DNA of 64,000 nucleotides from Diplolepis rosae (taxonomy: Eukaryota; Arthropoda; Insecta; Hymenoptera; Diplolepididae): assembly GCA_030998225.1 (NCBI GenBank), contig JAPYXD010000744.1:2852001-2916000 (forward strand), read 5' to 3'. Below the pieces are notes generated by a model, which had not been told where the DNA came from, did not search any database, and saw nothing but the letters and a program-made list of their open reading frames with translations. Position 1 is the stretch's first letter. Each line of letters begins with the position of its first letter. The position numbers were made by a program, and so were the translations under genes. Positions 19,109 to 31,200 of this stretch are shown here, piece after piece.

Positions 19109-19124
19109 CTGATGCATACGGCTG
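19109..19124 (-). repeat. Right 16-bp terminal inverted repeat
   Basis: CTGATGCATACGGCTG is the exact reverse complement of 5411-5426 and directly precedes the right target duplication. Confidence 0.85.
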
Positions 19125-19132
19125 CTCCCAAC
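19125..19132. repeat. 8-bp target-site duplication, right copy
   Basis: CTCCCAAC, identical to 5403-5410 and in the same orientation, directly abuts the right terminal inverted repeat. Confidence 0.88.
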
Positions 19133-19137
19133 TCATC

Positions 19138-19217
19138 TCTGGTAATGTATTTAATTTCGAGTGATTTTCCGCAGCGCGCCCTATTGCGAAATGCTCTTGG
19201 GAACTAAAATGAAAGGT
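19138..19217 (-). repeat. Right arm of an old palindrome flanking the P-like element
   Basis: This is the partner of 5318-5395 in inverted orientation. Identity is far lower than that of the terminal and subterminal repeats of the element itself (100% and 76/77), so the palindrome is older than the insertion. It is possibly the foldback arm of an earlier inverted-repeat element. Confidence 0.6.
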
Positions 19218-20232
19218 TCATGCTACTACTTGAAGGGTAAAACAGAGCTACTGTTTATCACTTTTGCAGCGCCCCCAATTGGGTAAAGCTTTTTCCGTGG
19301 CTTTTTCGAACTAAAATTCCCGATGTGTCTTTTTCTAGCCTATAACTCAATGTTTCTCTAGTAAAGGACACCGCTATAGGTTAAAGAAGGACCCACCGGG
19401 AATTTTCGAACTCTAGTGGGAGCACACACAATGAAGCGCGTCATGTCAGTGTATTCCCACTAACTTGCTTCGATTTCACGCTGTCTGTTGTCGAGTTAAA
19501 ATCAGAAATTGTATTTTTCTGGACTTCATGCAAAGGAGGCGCGAAATAGACATAGAATTCAAAATTACGGAATATAACATTAAGAAAATTACACTTTTTT
19601 TCGATATACTTTGAAAAATATTGATCTGAAATAAGTATCCAAAAGATTTTGTGAAATTTTAAGATAATTTAAATACTTGAAAAATAATTTTTTAATGAAA
19701 TTTAAAGTCAATAAATGCTTAAAGATTCGAAACAAAATATCGATTTCAGCATTTTTTTTTTTAAATTATGAAGAGAATATTTTATAATAAGATATCATTC
19801 AAGATGAAATACAAGTTTCAAAAATGAAGGGTTTGAACATTTTTATAATAGGTAACATCTTTTGTATGAAAATTTCGATAAATAAATGTAAATGAAGTGT
19901 TTGCTGATTTAAGGTAGTTCATCCACAAAAATTAGACTTCAGGCAAAAATAGATAAATTTTTTTTCAAGAATAGCAATATTATTATTGAAGAGATCATTT
20001 CGAAGAAAAGAGATTAGTTTCCAAGATAAAAATTAAAACATAAAAAAATAATGCATTTAACAAATTTTATTTTTACCCGGACTTGTTTTCTTATCGCTTC
20101 ATACCAAATTTTAGAAAATGATGTGATTCTGTGAAATCACGGATAATTTTTTTAAGAAAATGTTATGTCCTACCAAATTTTAAAATATATTCGACTTGTA
20201 AATTTCCTTTTTAACAGTTTTTGTAAAGCGAT
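19218..20232. other. Non-coding flank
   Basis: The first 350 bp are relatively G+C-rich and continue the palindrome-related sequence, including a second GCAGCGC box at 19267. From about 19560 the DNA is A+T-rich with homopolymers. There is no gene, RNA or clear repeat. Confidence 0.5.
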
Positions 20233-21122
20233 CACTGCAAAAAGAAGTGTCTTAATTTAAGATACTTGTGTAGTCATATCTAAGATGTTTCTGTAGTTAC
20301 TTCTAAGTTGCTTAAAACATCTTATTTGAATACACGTAAAATATCTTAAGTTGAGCCATCGGTAACACAGATTACTTAAGTTACCGACAGTTTATTGTTC
20401 CTATAACCTCTACACTGTGAGAAAAAGCTTACGGCATACCGGTGTATGCTACGCATGTGGTGGTTTACATGGCTGTACGCACTTCTTATAAAAAAATAAT
20501 TCAAGTAAATGCTCTATTGGAAAAGGTGACAAGCGACTTAGCAAACGTATCCAATACGTTAAAACAGAAGGTATACCTGATATCGAGTCACGTGTTGCTG
20601 ATACGATTTAAACTTTTTACATGTAGCTCCACATCCGTCATATGTAAAGTTTGAATAAAGAATCGTGTCGATTAAAATGAACAATATATTCCTTTAAATG
20701 AGTTGATATTACACCACAGAAGAAAAACATGGAACAGTCAAAACGCTCCATTTCTTGAGGTTATGAACAGTAACTATAACCCTATAAGAGATTCTATCTT
20801 TCGACCACTACTTCTTTGACACTTTACGCATCTTAGTTTTTGCTAACTTATTGACCTGCTATATCTTACAATTCAGAAACATCTTATGCCAGAACCATCT
20901 TATGACATCCTAAACATCTTAAACTAAAACACATTATCTAACTCAATCAAGTATCTTATTTTGTAAGACGGAAATTACATCTTTATTCGTATCAAAATAC
21001 GTGAGTCGTCTTAATTTTGAATAAGATACTTCGTGAAACATCTTATTTCAAGACAGAAGATGGCAAATTCCCATCTTATATCTTACAGTAAGATACCAGG
21101 TAAGACACTTCTTTTTTCAGTG
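20233..21122. mobile_element. Non-autonomous inverted-repeat DNA element, about 890 bp
   Basis: The 22-bp ends are inverted repeats differing at one base: 20233-20254 begins CACTGCAAAAAGAAGTG, and 21101-21122 ends CACTTCTTTTTTCAGTG. Next to both ends are many copies of CATCTTA or TAAGATG/TAAGATACTT in both orientations (about 20260-20350 and 20880-21115), which is typical of subterminal transposase-binding motifs. The centre (20400-20700) has a 70-codon frame without recognisable features. No convincing target duplication is visible, so the superfamily is unassigned; a CACTG start recalls some CMC/Chapaev ends. Confidence 0.7.
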
Positions 21123-21785
21123 ATGCACATTAGAGATTTCATCACTCTGTAGATCCGGAAATAATCTCTTCAAGACATGGAATTTGGTAACTGGCGCCTG
21201 GGAGCAAACATGCACCTGAGATAAGAGTGCATCTCCATAGGTAAAAGTACAGAAAGTTGAATGTTTTCACTAACTCAAACTTTCCTAGTTTATTTTTTAA
21301 AAAGTTAAAAGCATAATATTTTATATGTTCAACTCATGTTTTATTAAAATTTTTTATTTATTGTTAAGAAAAGAAAAGTACTAAATAACTGCCGGACCTA
21401 TAAGTTGTTGAAATTCTTCTAGAAACCCTAACAAAAATGTATATTAAATAATTTTAAGCAAAGAATTATTAAATAAACTATGTCTATTTTTTAACAATCA
21501 ACCACATTTCCAAACAAAAAGGTATTTCAAAAGGAAAATATAAACCGTAAATTCCGCACAACCAAATAAGTCAAATTTAGCAACCGAGTAAGCAAACAGC
21601 CAAAATTGGCACAGCGTAGTTTTTTCAAATTGCAATCTGTCAGAAAGAAACATTATGTACAACTAAATTTAACGAAAAGTAACAATTTGTAAAAGATAAA
21701 GAAAACACTAGTACATAGATATGAAACTCTTATCTACACTAGTGCTTTCTCTCTCTTACTAATAGAAACTATGGGAAATTTTGGA
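21123..21785. other. A+T-rich upstream region of the array-proximal promoter
   Basis: No gene is visible. An imperfect palindrome (21706-21744, arms CACTAGT.CATAGAT and ATCTACACTAGTG) lies 42 bp upstream of the TATA box and could be a binding site for a dimeric factor. The rest is unremarkable. Confidence 0.5.
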
Positions 21786-21818
21786 TATAAAAGGCCGCCG
21801 AAAATGCATCTCTGCAGT
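21786..21818 (+). promoter_or_regulatory. Core promoter facing the satellite array
   Basis: TATAAAAGG (21786-21794) is followed by TGCAGTG, whose A (21816) lies 30 nt after the first T of the TATA box. The A+T-rich surroundings make chance TATA matches common, but the combination with the initiator, the G+C-rich GGCCGCC immediately downstream, and a strong donor 92 nt later makes a real transcription start likely. Confidence 0.6.
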
Positions 21819-21907
21819 GCATTCTAGGGCTAGCTTAAGGAAACTACCTTAGCTAGATTCCCTCAAACTTTGTCAAAGAATTCAAGCTTCTACAATAAAC
21901 TTTAAAA
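21816..21907 (+). other. Putative 5' non-coding exon ending in a strong donor
   Basis: A 92-nt segment from the predicted start site to AAAA/GTGAGTAC (donor at 21908), with no ATG, so it would be a 5'-UTR or non-coding exon. It contains a stem (CTAGCTTAAGG at 21830-21840 with CCTTAGCTAG at 21847-21856, 6-nt loop). The next exon is not in the window. The predicted intron begins 164 bp before the satellite and would contain at least 42 kb of it. Confidence 0.5.
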
Positions 21908-22071
21908 GTGAGTACAAATTTCAAGTGTTAAAAATCATTTTCAAACCTACCTACATTATTTTTTTTCTCTTGTAACAATTCAATTTTAATTATCTAAACT
22001 GTCAATCCCTTGCAACCTTTACCAATTTTCAAATTACATTAAACGCTCAACTTTGACTGCAAGCGTAATTG

Positions 22072-22260
22072 TCTCTATTTTTAAATGATGTGCTGGGTGT
22101 GTTAATCACTACCAGGCCATTATTCACTGTTGTTTGTTTATTTAAATAATGTTCTGGGTGTGTTGATCACTACCAGGCCATTACTCTCTGTTGTTTGTTT
22201 ATTTAAATAATGTGCTGGGTGTGTTAATCACTACCAGGCCATTATTCTCTGTTCTCTGCT
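22072..22260 (+). repeat. Diverged left edge of the satellite array
   Basis: The first three units differ more from consensus than interior ones (TTTTTAAATGATG, ATTCACTGTTGTTTG, ATGTTCTGGGTGTGTTGATC). Decay at an array edge is expected when homogenisation by unequal exchange acts mainly on interior copies, so this looks like the true array start. Confidence 0.7.
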
Positions 22261-25200
22261 TATTTAAATAATGTGCTGGGTGTGTTAATCACTACCAGGC
22301 CATTATTCTCTGTTCTCTGCTTATTTAAATAATGTGCTGGGTGTGTTAATCACTACCAGGCCATTATTCTCTGTTCTCTGCTTATTTAAATAATGTGCTG
22401 GGTGTGTTAATCACTACCAGGCCATTATTCTCTGTTCTCTGCTTATTTAAATAATGTGCTGGGTGTGTTAATCACTACCAGGCCATTATTCTCTGTTGCT
22501 TGTTTATTTAAATAATGTGCTGGGTGTGTTAGTCACTACCAGGCCATTATTCTCTGTTCTCTGTTTATTTAAATAATGTGCTGGGTGTGTTAGTCACTAC
22601 CAGGCCATTATTCTCTGTTGCTTGTTTATTTAAATAATGTGCTGGGTGTGTTAATCACTACCAGGCCATTATTCTCTGTTCTCTGTTTATTTAAATAATG
22701 TGCTGGGTGTGTTAGTCACTACCAGGCCATTATTCTCTGTTCTCTGCTTATTTAAATAATGTGCTGGGTGTGTTAATCACTACCAGGCCATTATTCTCTG
22801 TTCTCTGCTTATTTAAATAATGTGCTGGGTGTGTTAGTCACTACCAGGCCATTATTCACTGTTCTCTGCTTATTTAAATAATGTGCTGGGTGTGTTAGTC
22901 ACTACCAGGCCATTATTCTCTGTTCTCTGTTTATTTAAATAATGTGCTGGGTGTGTTAATCACTACCAGGCCATTATTCTCTGTTCTCTGCTTATTTAAA
23001 TAATGTGCTGGGTGTGTTAATCACTACCAGGCCATTATTCTCTGTTCTCTGCTTATTTAAATAATGTGCTGGGTGTGTTAGTCACTACCAGGCCATTATT
23101 CACTGTTCTCTGCTTATTTAAATAATGTGCTGGGTGTGTTAGTCACTACCAGGCCATTATTCTCTGTTCTCTGTTTATTTAAATAATGTGCTGGGTGTGT
23201 TAATCACTACCAGGCCATTATTCTCTGTTCTCTGCTTATTTAAATAATGTGCTGGGTGTGTTAGTCACTACCAGGCCATTATTCTCTGTTCTCTGTTTAT
23301 TTAAATAATGTGCTGGGTGTGTTAGTCACTACCAGGCCATTATTCTCTGTTGCTTGTTTATTTAAATAATGTGCTGGGTGTGTTAGTCACTACCAGGCCA
23401 TTATTCTCTGTTCTCTGTTTATTTAAATAATGTGCTGGGTGTGTTAATCACTACCAGGCCATTATTCTCTGTTCTCTGTTTATTTAAATAATGTGCTGGG
23501 TGTGTTAATCACTACCAGGCCATTATTCTCTGTTCTCTGCTTATTTAAATAATGTGCTGGGTGTGTTAGTCACTACCAGGCCATTATTCTCTGTTCTCTG
23601 TTTATTTAAATAATGTGCTGGGTGTGTTAGTCACTACCAGGCCATTATTCTCTGTTCTCTGTTTATTTAAATAATGTGCTGGGTGTGTTAATCACTACCA
23701 GGCCATTATTCTCTGTTCTCTGCTTATTTAAATAATGTGCTGGGTGTGTTAATCACTACCAGGCCATTATTCTCTGTTCTCTGGTTATTTAAATAATGTG
23801 CTGGGTGTGTTAGTCACTACCAGGCCATTATTCTCTGTTCTCTGTTTATTTAAATAATGTGCTGGGTGTGTTAGTCACTACCAGGCCATTATTCTCTGTT
23901 GCTTGTTTATTTAAATAATGTGCTGGGTGTGTTAATCACTACCAGGCCATTATTCTCTGTTCTCTGTTTATTTAAATAATGTGCTGGGTGTGTTAGTCAC
24001 TACCAGGCCATTATTCTCTGTTCTCTGCTTATTTAAATAATGTGCTGGGTGTGTTAATCACTACCAGGCCATTATTCTCTGTTCTCTGCTTATTTAAATA
24101 ATGTGCTGGGTGTGTTAATCACTACCAGGCCATTATTCTCTGTTCTCTGCTTATTTAAATAATGTGCTGGGTGTGTTAATCACTACCAGGCCATTATGCT
24201 CTGTTGTTTGTTAATTTAAATAATGTGCTGGGTGTGTTAGTCACTACCAGGCCATTATTCTCTGTTCTCTGTTTATTTAAATAATGTGCTGGTTGTGTTA
24301 ATCACTACCAGGCCATTACTCTCTGTTGCTTGTTTTTTTAAATAATGTGCTGGGTGTGGTAATCACTACGAGGCCATTATTCTCTGTTCTCTGCTTATTT
24401 AAATAATGTGCTGGGTGTGTTAATCACTACCAGGCCATTATTCTCTGTTCTCTGCTTATTTAAATAATGTGCTGGGTGTGTTAGTCACTACCAGGCCATT
24501 ATTCACTGTTCTCTGCTTATTTAAATAATGTGCTGGGTGTGTTAGTCACTACCAGGCCATTATTCTCTGTTCTCTGTTTATTTAAATAATGTGCTGGGTG
24601 TGTTAGTCACTACCAGGCCATTATTCTCTGTTCTCTGCTTATTTAAATAATGTGCTGGGTGTGTTAATCACTACCAGGCCATTATTCTCTGTTCTCTGTT
24701 TATTTAAATAATGTGCTGGGTGTGTTAGTCACTACCAGGCCATTACTCTCTGTTGCTTGTTTATTTAAATAATGTGCTGGGTGTGTTAATCACTACCAGG
24801 CCATTATTCTCTGTTCTCTGCTTATTTAAATAATGTGCTGGGTGTGTTAGTCACTACCAGGCCATTATTCTCTGTTCTCTGGTTATTTAAATAATGTGCT
24901 GGGTGTGTTAGTCACTACCAGGCCATTATTCTCTGTTCTCTGTTTATTTAAATAATGTGCTGGGTGTGTTAGTCACTACCAGGCCATTATTCTCTGTTGT
25001 TTGTTTATTTAAATAATGTGCTGGGTGTGTTAATCACTACCAGGCCATTATTCTCTGTTCTCTGTTTATTTAAATAATGTGCTGGGTGTGTTAATCACTA
25101 CCAGGCCATTATTCTCTGTTCTCTGTTTATTCAAATAATGTGCTGGGTGTGTTAGTCACTACCAGGCCATTATTCTCTGTTCTCTGTTTATTTAAATAAT

Positions 25201-28200
25201 GTGCTGGGTGTGTTAGTCACTACCAGGCCATTATTCTCTGTTCTCTGCTTATTTAAATAATGTGCTGGGTGTGTTAATCACTACCAGGCCATTATTCTCT
25301 GTTCTCTGCTTATTTAAATAATGTGCTGGGTGTGTTAATCACTACCAGGCCATTATTCTCTGTTCTCTGTTTATTTAAATAATGTGCTGGGTGTGTTAGT
25401 CACTACCAGGCCATTATTCTCTGTTGTTTGTTTATTTAAATAATGTGCTGGGTGTGTTAGTCACTACCAGGCCATTATTCTCTGTTCTCTGTTTATTTAA
25501 ATAATGTGCTGGGTGTGTTAATCACTACCAGGCCATTATTCTCTGTTCTCTGTTTATTTAAATAATGTGCTGGGTGTGTTAATCACTACCAGGCCATTAT
25601 TCTCTGTTCTCTGCTTATTTAAATAATGTGCTGGGTGTGTTAGTCACTACCAGGCCATTATTCTCTGTTCTCTGTTTATTTAAATAATGTGCTGGGTGTG
25701 TTAGTCACTACCAGGCCATTATTCTCTGTTCTCTGTTTATTTAAATAATGTGCTGGGTGTGTTAATCACTACCAGGCCATTATTCTCTGTTCTCTGCTTA
25801 TTTAAATAATGTGCTGGGTGTGTTAGTCACTACCAGGCCATTATTCTCTGTTGCTTGTTTTTTTAAATAATGTGCTGGGTGTGTTAGTCACTACCAGGCC
25901 ATTATTCTCTGTTCTCTGTTTATTTAAATAATGTGCTGGGTGTGTTAGTCACTACCAGGCCATTATTCTCTGTTCTCTGTTTATTTAAATAATGTGCTGG
26001 GTGTGTTAATCACTACCAGGCCATCATTCTCTGTTCTCTGCTTATTTAAATAATGTGCTGGGTGTGTCAATCACTACCAGGCCATTACTCTCTGTTGTTG
26101 GTTTATTTAAATAATGTGCTGGGTGTGTTAATCACTACCAGGCCATTATGCTCTGTTGTTGGTTAATTGAAATAATGTGCTGGGTGTGTTAATCACTACC
26201 AGGCCATTATTCTCTGTTGTTTGTTTATTTAAATAATGTTCTGGGTGTGTCAATCACTACCAGGCCATTACTCTCTGTTGCTTGTTTATTTAAATAATGT
26301 GCTGGGTGTGTTAATCACTACCAATCCATTATTCTCTGTTATTTGCTTATTTAAATAATGTGGTGGGTGTGTTAGTCACTACCAGGCTATTATTCTCTGT
26401 TCTCTGTTTATTTAAATAATGTGCTGGGTGTGTTAATCACTACCAGGCCATTATTCTCTGTTCTCTGTTTATTTAAATAATGTGCTGGGTGTGTTAATCA
26501 CTACCAGGCCATTATTCTCTGTTCTCTGCTTATTTAAATAATGTGCTGGGTGTGTTAATCACTACCAGGCCATTATTCTCTGTTCTCTGCTTATTTAAAT
26601 AATGTGCTGGGTGTGTTAATCACTACCAGGCCATTATGCTCTGTTGTTGGTTAATTGAAATAATGTGCTGGGTGTGTTAATCACTACCAGGCCATTATTC
26701 ACTGTTGTTTGTTTATTCAAATAATGTTCTGGGTCTGTTGATCACTACCAGGCCATTACTCTCTGTTTTTTGTTTATTTAAATAATGTGCTGGGTGTGTT
26801 AATCACTACCAGGCCATTATTCTCTGTTCTTGGTTTATTTAAATAATGTGCTGGGTGTGTTAATCACTACCAGGCCATTATTCTCTGTTTTCTGTTTATT
26901 TAAATAATGTGCTGGGTGTGTTAATCACTACCAGGCTATTATTCTCTGTTGTTTGTTTATTTAAATAATGTGCTGGGTGTGTTAATCACTACCAGGCCAT
27001 TATTCTCTGTTCTCTGTTTATTTAAATAATGTGCTGGGTGTGTTAGTCACTACCAGGCCATTATTCTCTGTTCTCTGCTTATTTAAATAATGTGCTGGGT
27101 GTGTTAATCACTACCAGGCCATTATTCTCTGTTCTCTGTTTATTTAAATAATGTGCTGGGTGTGTTAGTCACTACCAGGCCATTATTCTCTGTTCTCTGC
27201 TTATTTAAATAATGTGCTGGGTGTGTTAGTCACTACCAGGCCATTATTCTCTGTTCTCTGTTTATTTAAATAATGTGCTGGGTGTGTTAGTCACTACCAG
27301 GCCATTATTCTCTGTTCTCTGTTTATTTAAATAATGTGCTGGGTGTGTTAGTCACTACCAGGCCATTATTCTCTGTTGATTGTTTATTTAAATAATGTGC
27401 TGGGTGTGTTAATCACTACCAGGCCATTATTCTCTGTTCTCTGCTTATTTAAATAATGTGCTGGGTGTGTTAATCACTACCAGGCCATTATTCTCTGTTC
27501 TCTGTTTATTTAAATAATGTGCTGGGTGTGTTAGTCACTACCAGGCCATTATTCTCTGTTCTCTGCTTATTTAAATAATGTGCTGGGTGTGTTAATCACT
27601 ACCAGGCCATTATTCTCTGTTCTCTGTTTATTTAAATAATGTGCTGGGTGTGTTAATCACTACCAGGCCATTATTCTCTGTTCTCTGCTTATTTAAATAA
27701 TGTGCTGGGTGTGTTAATCACTACCAGGCCATTATTCTCTGTTGTTTGTTTATTTAAATAATGTTCTTGGTGTGTTGATCACTACCAGGCCATTACTCTC
27801 TGTTGCTTGTTTATTTAAATAATGTGCTGGGTGTGTTAATCACTACCAGGCCATTATTCTCTGTTCTTTGTTTATTTAAATAATGTGCTGGGTGTGTTAA
27901 TCACTACCAGGCCATTATTCTCTGTTCTCTGTTTATTTAAATAATGTGCTGGGTGTGTTAGTCACTACCAGGCCATTATTCTCTGTTCTCTGCTTATTTA
28001 AATAATGTGCTGGGTGTGTTAATCACTACCAGGCCATTATTCTCTGTTCTCTGTTTATTTAAATAATGTGCTGGGTGTGTTAATCACTACCAGGCCATTA
28101 TTCTCTGTTCTCTGCTTATTTAAATAATGTGCTGGGTGTGTTAGTCACTACCAGGCCATTATTCTCTGTTCTCTGTTTATTTAAATAATGTGCTGGGTGT

Positions 28201-31200
28201 GTTAATCACTACCAGGCCATTACTCTCTGTTGCTTGTTTTTTTAAATAATGTGCTGGGTGTGGTAATCACTACGAGGCCATTATTCTCTGTTCTCTGCTT
28301 ATTTAAATAATGTGCTGGGTGCGTTAGTCACTACCAGGCCATTATTCTCTGTTTTCTGTTTATTTAAATAATGTGCTGGGTGTGTTAGTCACTACCAGGC
28401 CATTATTCTCTGTTCTCTGTTTATTTAAATAATGTGCTGGGTGTGTTAATCACTACCAGGCCATTATTCTCTGTTCTCTGCTTATTTAAATAATGTGCTG
28501 GGTGTGTTAATCACTACCAGGCCATTATTCTCTGTTCTCTGTTTATTTAAATAATGTGCTGGGTGTGTTAGTCACTACCAGGCCATTATTCTCTGTTCTC
28601 TGTTTATTTAAATAATGTGCTGGGTGTGTTAGTCACTACCAGGCCATTATTCTCTGTTCTCTGTTTATTTAAATAATGTGCTGGGTGTGTTAATCACTAC
28701 CAGGCCATTATTCTCTGTTCTCTGCTTATTTAAATAATGTGCTGGGTGTGTTAATCACTACCAGGCCATTATTCTCTGTTCTCTGTTTATTTAAATAATG
28801 TGCTGGGTGTGTTAGTCACTACCAGGCCATTATTCTCTGTTCTCTGTTTATTTAAATAATGTGCTGGGTGTGTTAGTCACTACCAGGCCATTATTCTCTG
28901 TTGCTTGTTTTTTTAAATAATGTGCTGGGTGTGTTAATCACTACCAGGCCATTATTCTCTGTTCTCTGTTTATTTAAATAATGTGCTGGGTGTGTTAATC
29001 ACTACCAGGCCATTATTCTCTGTTCTCTGTTTATTTAAATAATGTGCTGGGTGTGTTAGTCACTACCAGGCCATTATTCTCTGTTCTCTGCTTATTTAAA
29101 TAATGTGCTGGGTGTGTTAATCACTACCAGGCCATTATTCTCTGTTCTCTGTTTATTTAAATAATGTGCTGGGTGTGTTAATCACTACCAGGCCATTATT
29201 CTCTGTTCTCTGTTTATTTAAATAATGTGCTGGGTGTGTTAATCACTACCAGGCCATTATTCTCTGTTCTCTGTTTATTTAAATAATGTGCTGGGTGTGT
29301 TAATCACTACCAGGCCATTATTCTCTGTTCTCTGTTTATTTAAATAATGTGCTGGGTGTGTTAGTCACTACCAGGCCATTATTCTCTGTTCTCTGTTTAT
29401 TTAAATAATGTGATGGGTGTGTCAATCACTACCAGGCCATTACTCTCTGTTGCTTGTTTATTTAAATAATGTGCTGGGTGTGTTAATCACTACCAGGCCA
29501 TTATTCTCTGTTCTCTGTTTATTTAAATAATGTGCTGGGTGTGTTAATCACTACCAGGCCATTATTCTCTGTTCTCTGTTTATTTAAATAATGTGCTGGG
29601 TGTGTTAGTCACTACCAGGCCATTATTCACTGTTCTCTGCTTATTTAAATAATGTGCTGGGTGTGTTAGTCACTACCAGGCCATTATTCTCTGTTCTCTG
29701 CTTATTTAAATAATGTGCTGGGTGTGTTAATCACTACCAGGCCATTATTCTCTGTTCTCTGTTTATTTAAATAATGTGCTGGGTGTGTTAGTCACTACCA
29801 GGCCATTATTCTCTGTTGCTTGTTTATTTAAATAATGTGCTGGGTGTGTTAGTCACTACCAGGCCATTATTCTCTGTTCTCTGTTTATTTAAATAATGTG
29901 CTGGTTGTGTTAATCACTACCAGGCCATTACTCTCTGTTGCTTGTTTTTTTAAATAATGTGCTGGGTGTGGTAATCACTACGAGGCCATTATTCTCTGTT
30001 CTCTGCTTATTTAAATAATGTGCTGGGTGCGTTAGTCACTACCAGGCCATTATTCTCTGTTCTCTGTTTATTTAAATAATGTGCTGGGTGTGTTAGTCAC
30101 TACCAGGCCATTATTCTCTGTTCTCTGTTTATTTAAATAATGTGCTGGGTGTGTTAATCACTACCAGGCCATTATTCTCTGTTCTCTGCTTATTTAAATA
30201 ATGTGCTGGGTGTGTTAATCACTACCAGGCCATTATTCTCTGTTCTCTGTTTATTTAAATAATGTGCTGGGTGTGTTAGTCACTACCAGGCCATTATTCT
30301 CTGTTCTCTGTTTATTTAAATAATGTGCTGGGTGTGTTAGTCACTACCAGGCCATTATTCTCTGTTCTCTGTTTATTTAAATAATGTGCTGGGTGTGTTA
30401 ATCACTACCAGGCCATTATTCTCTGTTCTCTGCTTATTTAAATAATGTGCTGGGTGTGTTAATCACTACCAGGCCATTATTCTCTGTTCTCTGTTTATTT
30501 AAATAATGTGCTGGGTGTGTTAATCACTACCAGGCCATTATTCTCTGGGGTAGGTTTATTTAAATAATGTGCTGGGTGTGTTAATCACTACCAGGCCATT
30601 ATTCTCTGTTCTCTGCTTATTTAAATAATGTGCTGTGTGTTAATCACTACCAGGCCATTATTCTCTACCAGGCCATTACTCTCTGTTGCTTGTTTATTTA
30701 AATAATGTGCTGGGTGTGTTAATCACTACCAGGCTATTATTCTCTGTTCTCTGTTTATTTAAATAATGTGCTGGGTGTGTTAGTCACTACCAGGCCATTA
30801 TTCTCTGTTCTCTGTTTATTTAAATAATGTGCTGGGTGTGTTAATCACTACCAGGCCATTATTCTCTGTTCTCTATTTATTTAAATAATGTGCTGGGTGT
30901 GTTAATCACTACCAGGCCATTATTCTCTGTTCTCTGCTTATTTAAATAATGTCCTGGGTGTGTTAGTCACTACCAGGCCATTATTCACTGTTCTCTGCTT
31001 ATTTAAATAATGTGCTGGGTGTGTTAATCACTACCAGGCCATTATTCTCTGTTCTCTGGTTATTTAAATAATGTGCTGGGTGTGTTAAACACTACCAGGC
31101 CATTACTCTCTGTTGCTTGTTTATTTAAATAATGTGCTGGGTGTGTTAATCACTACCAGGCCATTATTCTCTGTTGCTTGTTTATTTAAATAATGTGCTG

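Larger units (their letters stand above)
5411..19124 (-). mobile_element. P-superfamily DNA transposon (outer element, 13.7 kb with nested insertions)
   Basis: The ends are defined by a perfect 16-bp terminal inverted repeat, CAGCCGTATGCATCAG (5411-5426 and 19109-19124), flanked by the 8-bp direct repeat CTCCCAAC. A 77-bp subterminal inverted repeat follows inside each end. The minus-strand transposase copy A is the gene native to this shell. Its 3' end faces the left terminus and its 5' end the right. Two later arrivals inflate it: a 2.25-kb solo LTR in a coding exon and an approximately 5.1-kb segment with plus-strand copy B in the 5' region. Subtracting both leaves about 6.3 kb. Terminal plus subterminal repeats and an 8-bp duplication match the architecture known for Drosophila P. 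Copy A cannot make active protein, so mobility would need a transposase supplied elsewhere. Confidence 0.85.

Noticed and set aside
18921..19112. Plus-strand 63-codon frame ending in VQLAPRVTIRQTNLG-type sequence
   Set aside because: It is read through the right subterminal inverted repeat of the P-like element; the same sequence occurs inverted at the other end.
20442..20654. 70-codon frame in the centre of the 890-bp inverted-repeat element
   Set aside because: It is too short for a transposase, has no catalytic motif, and the element looks non-autonomous.
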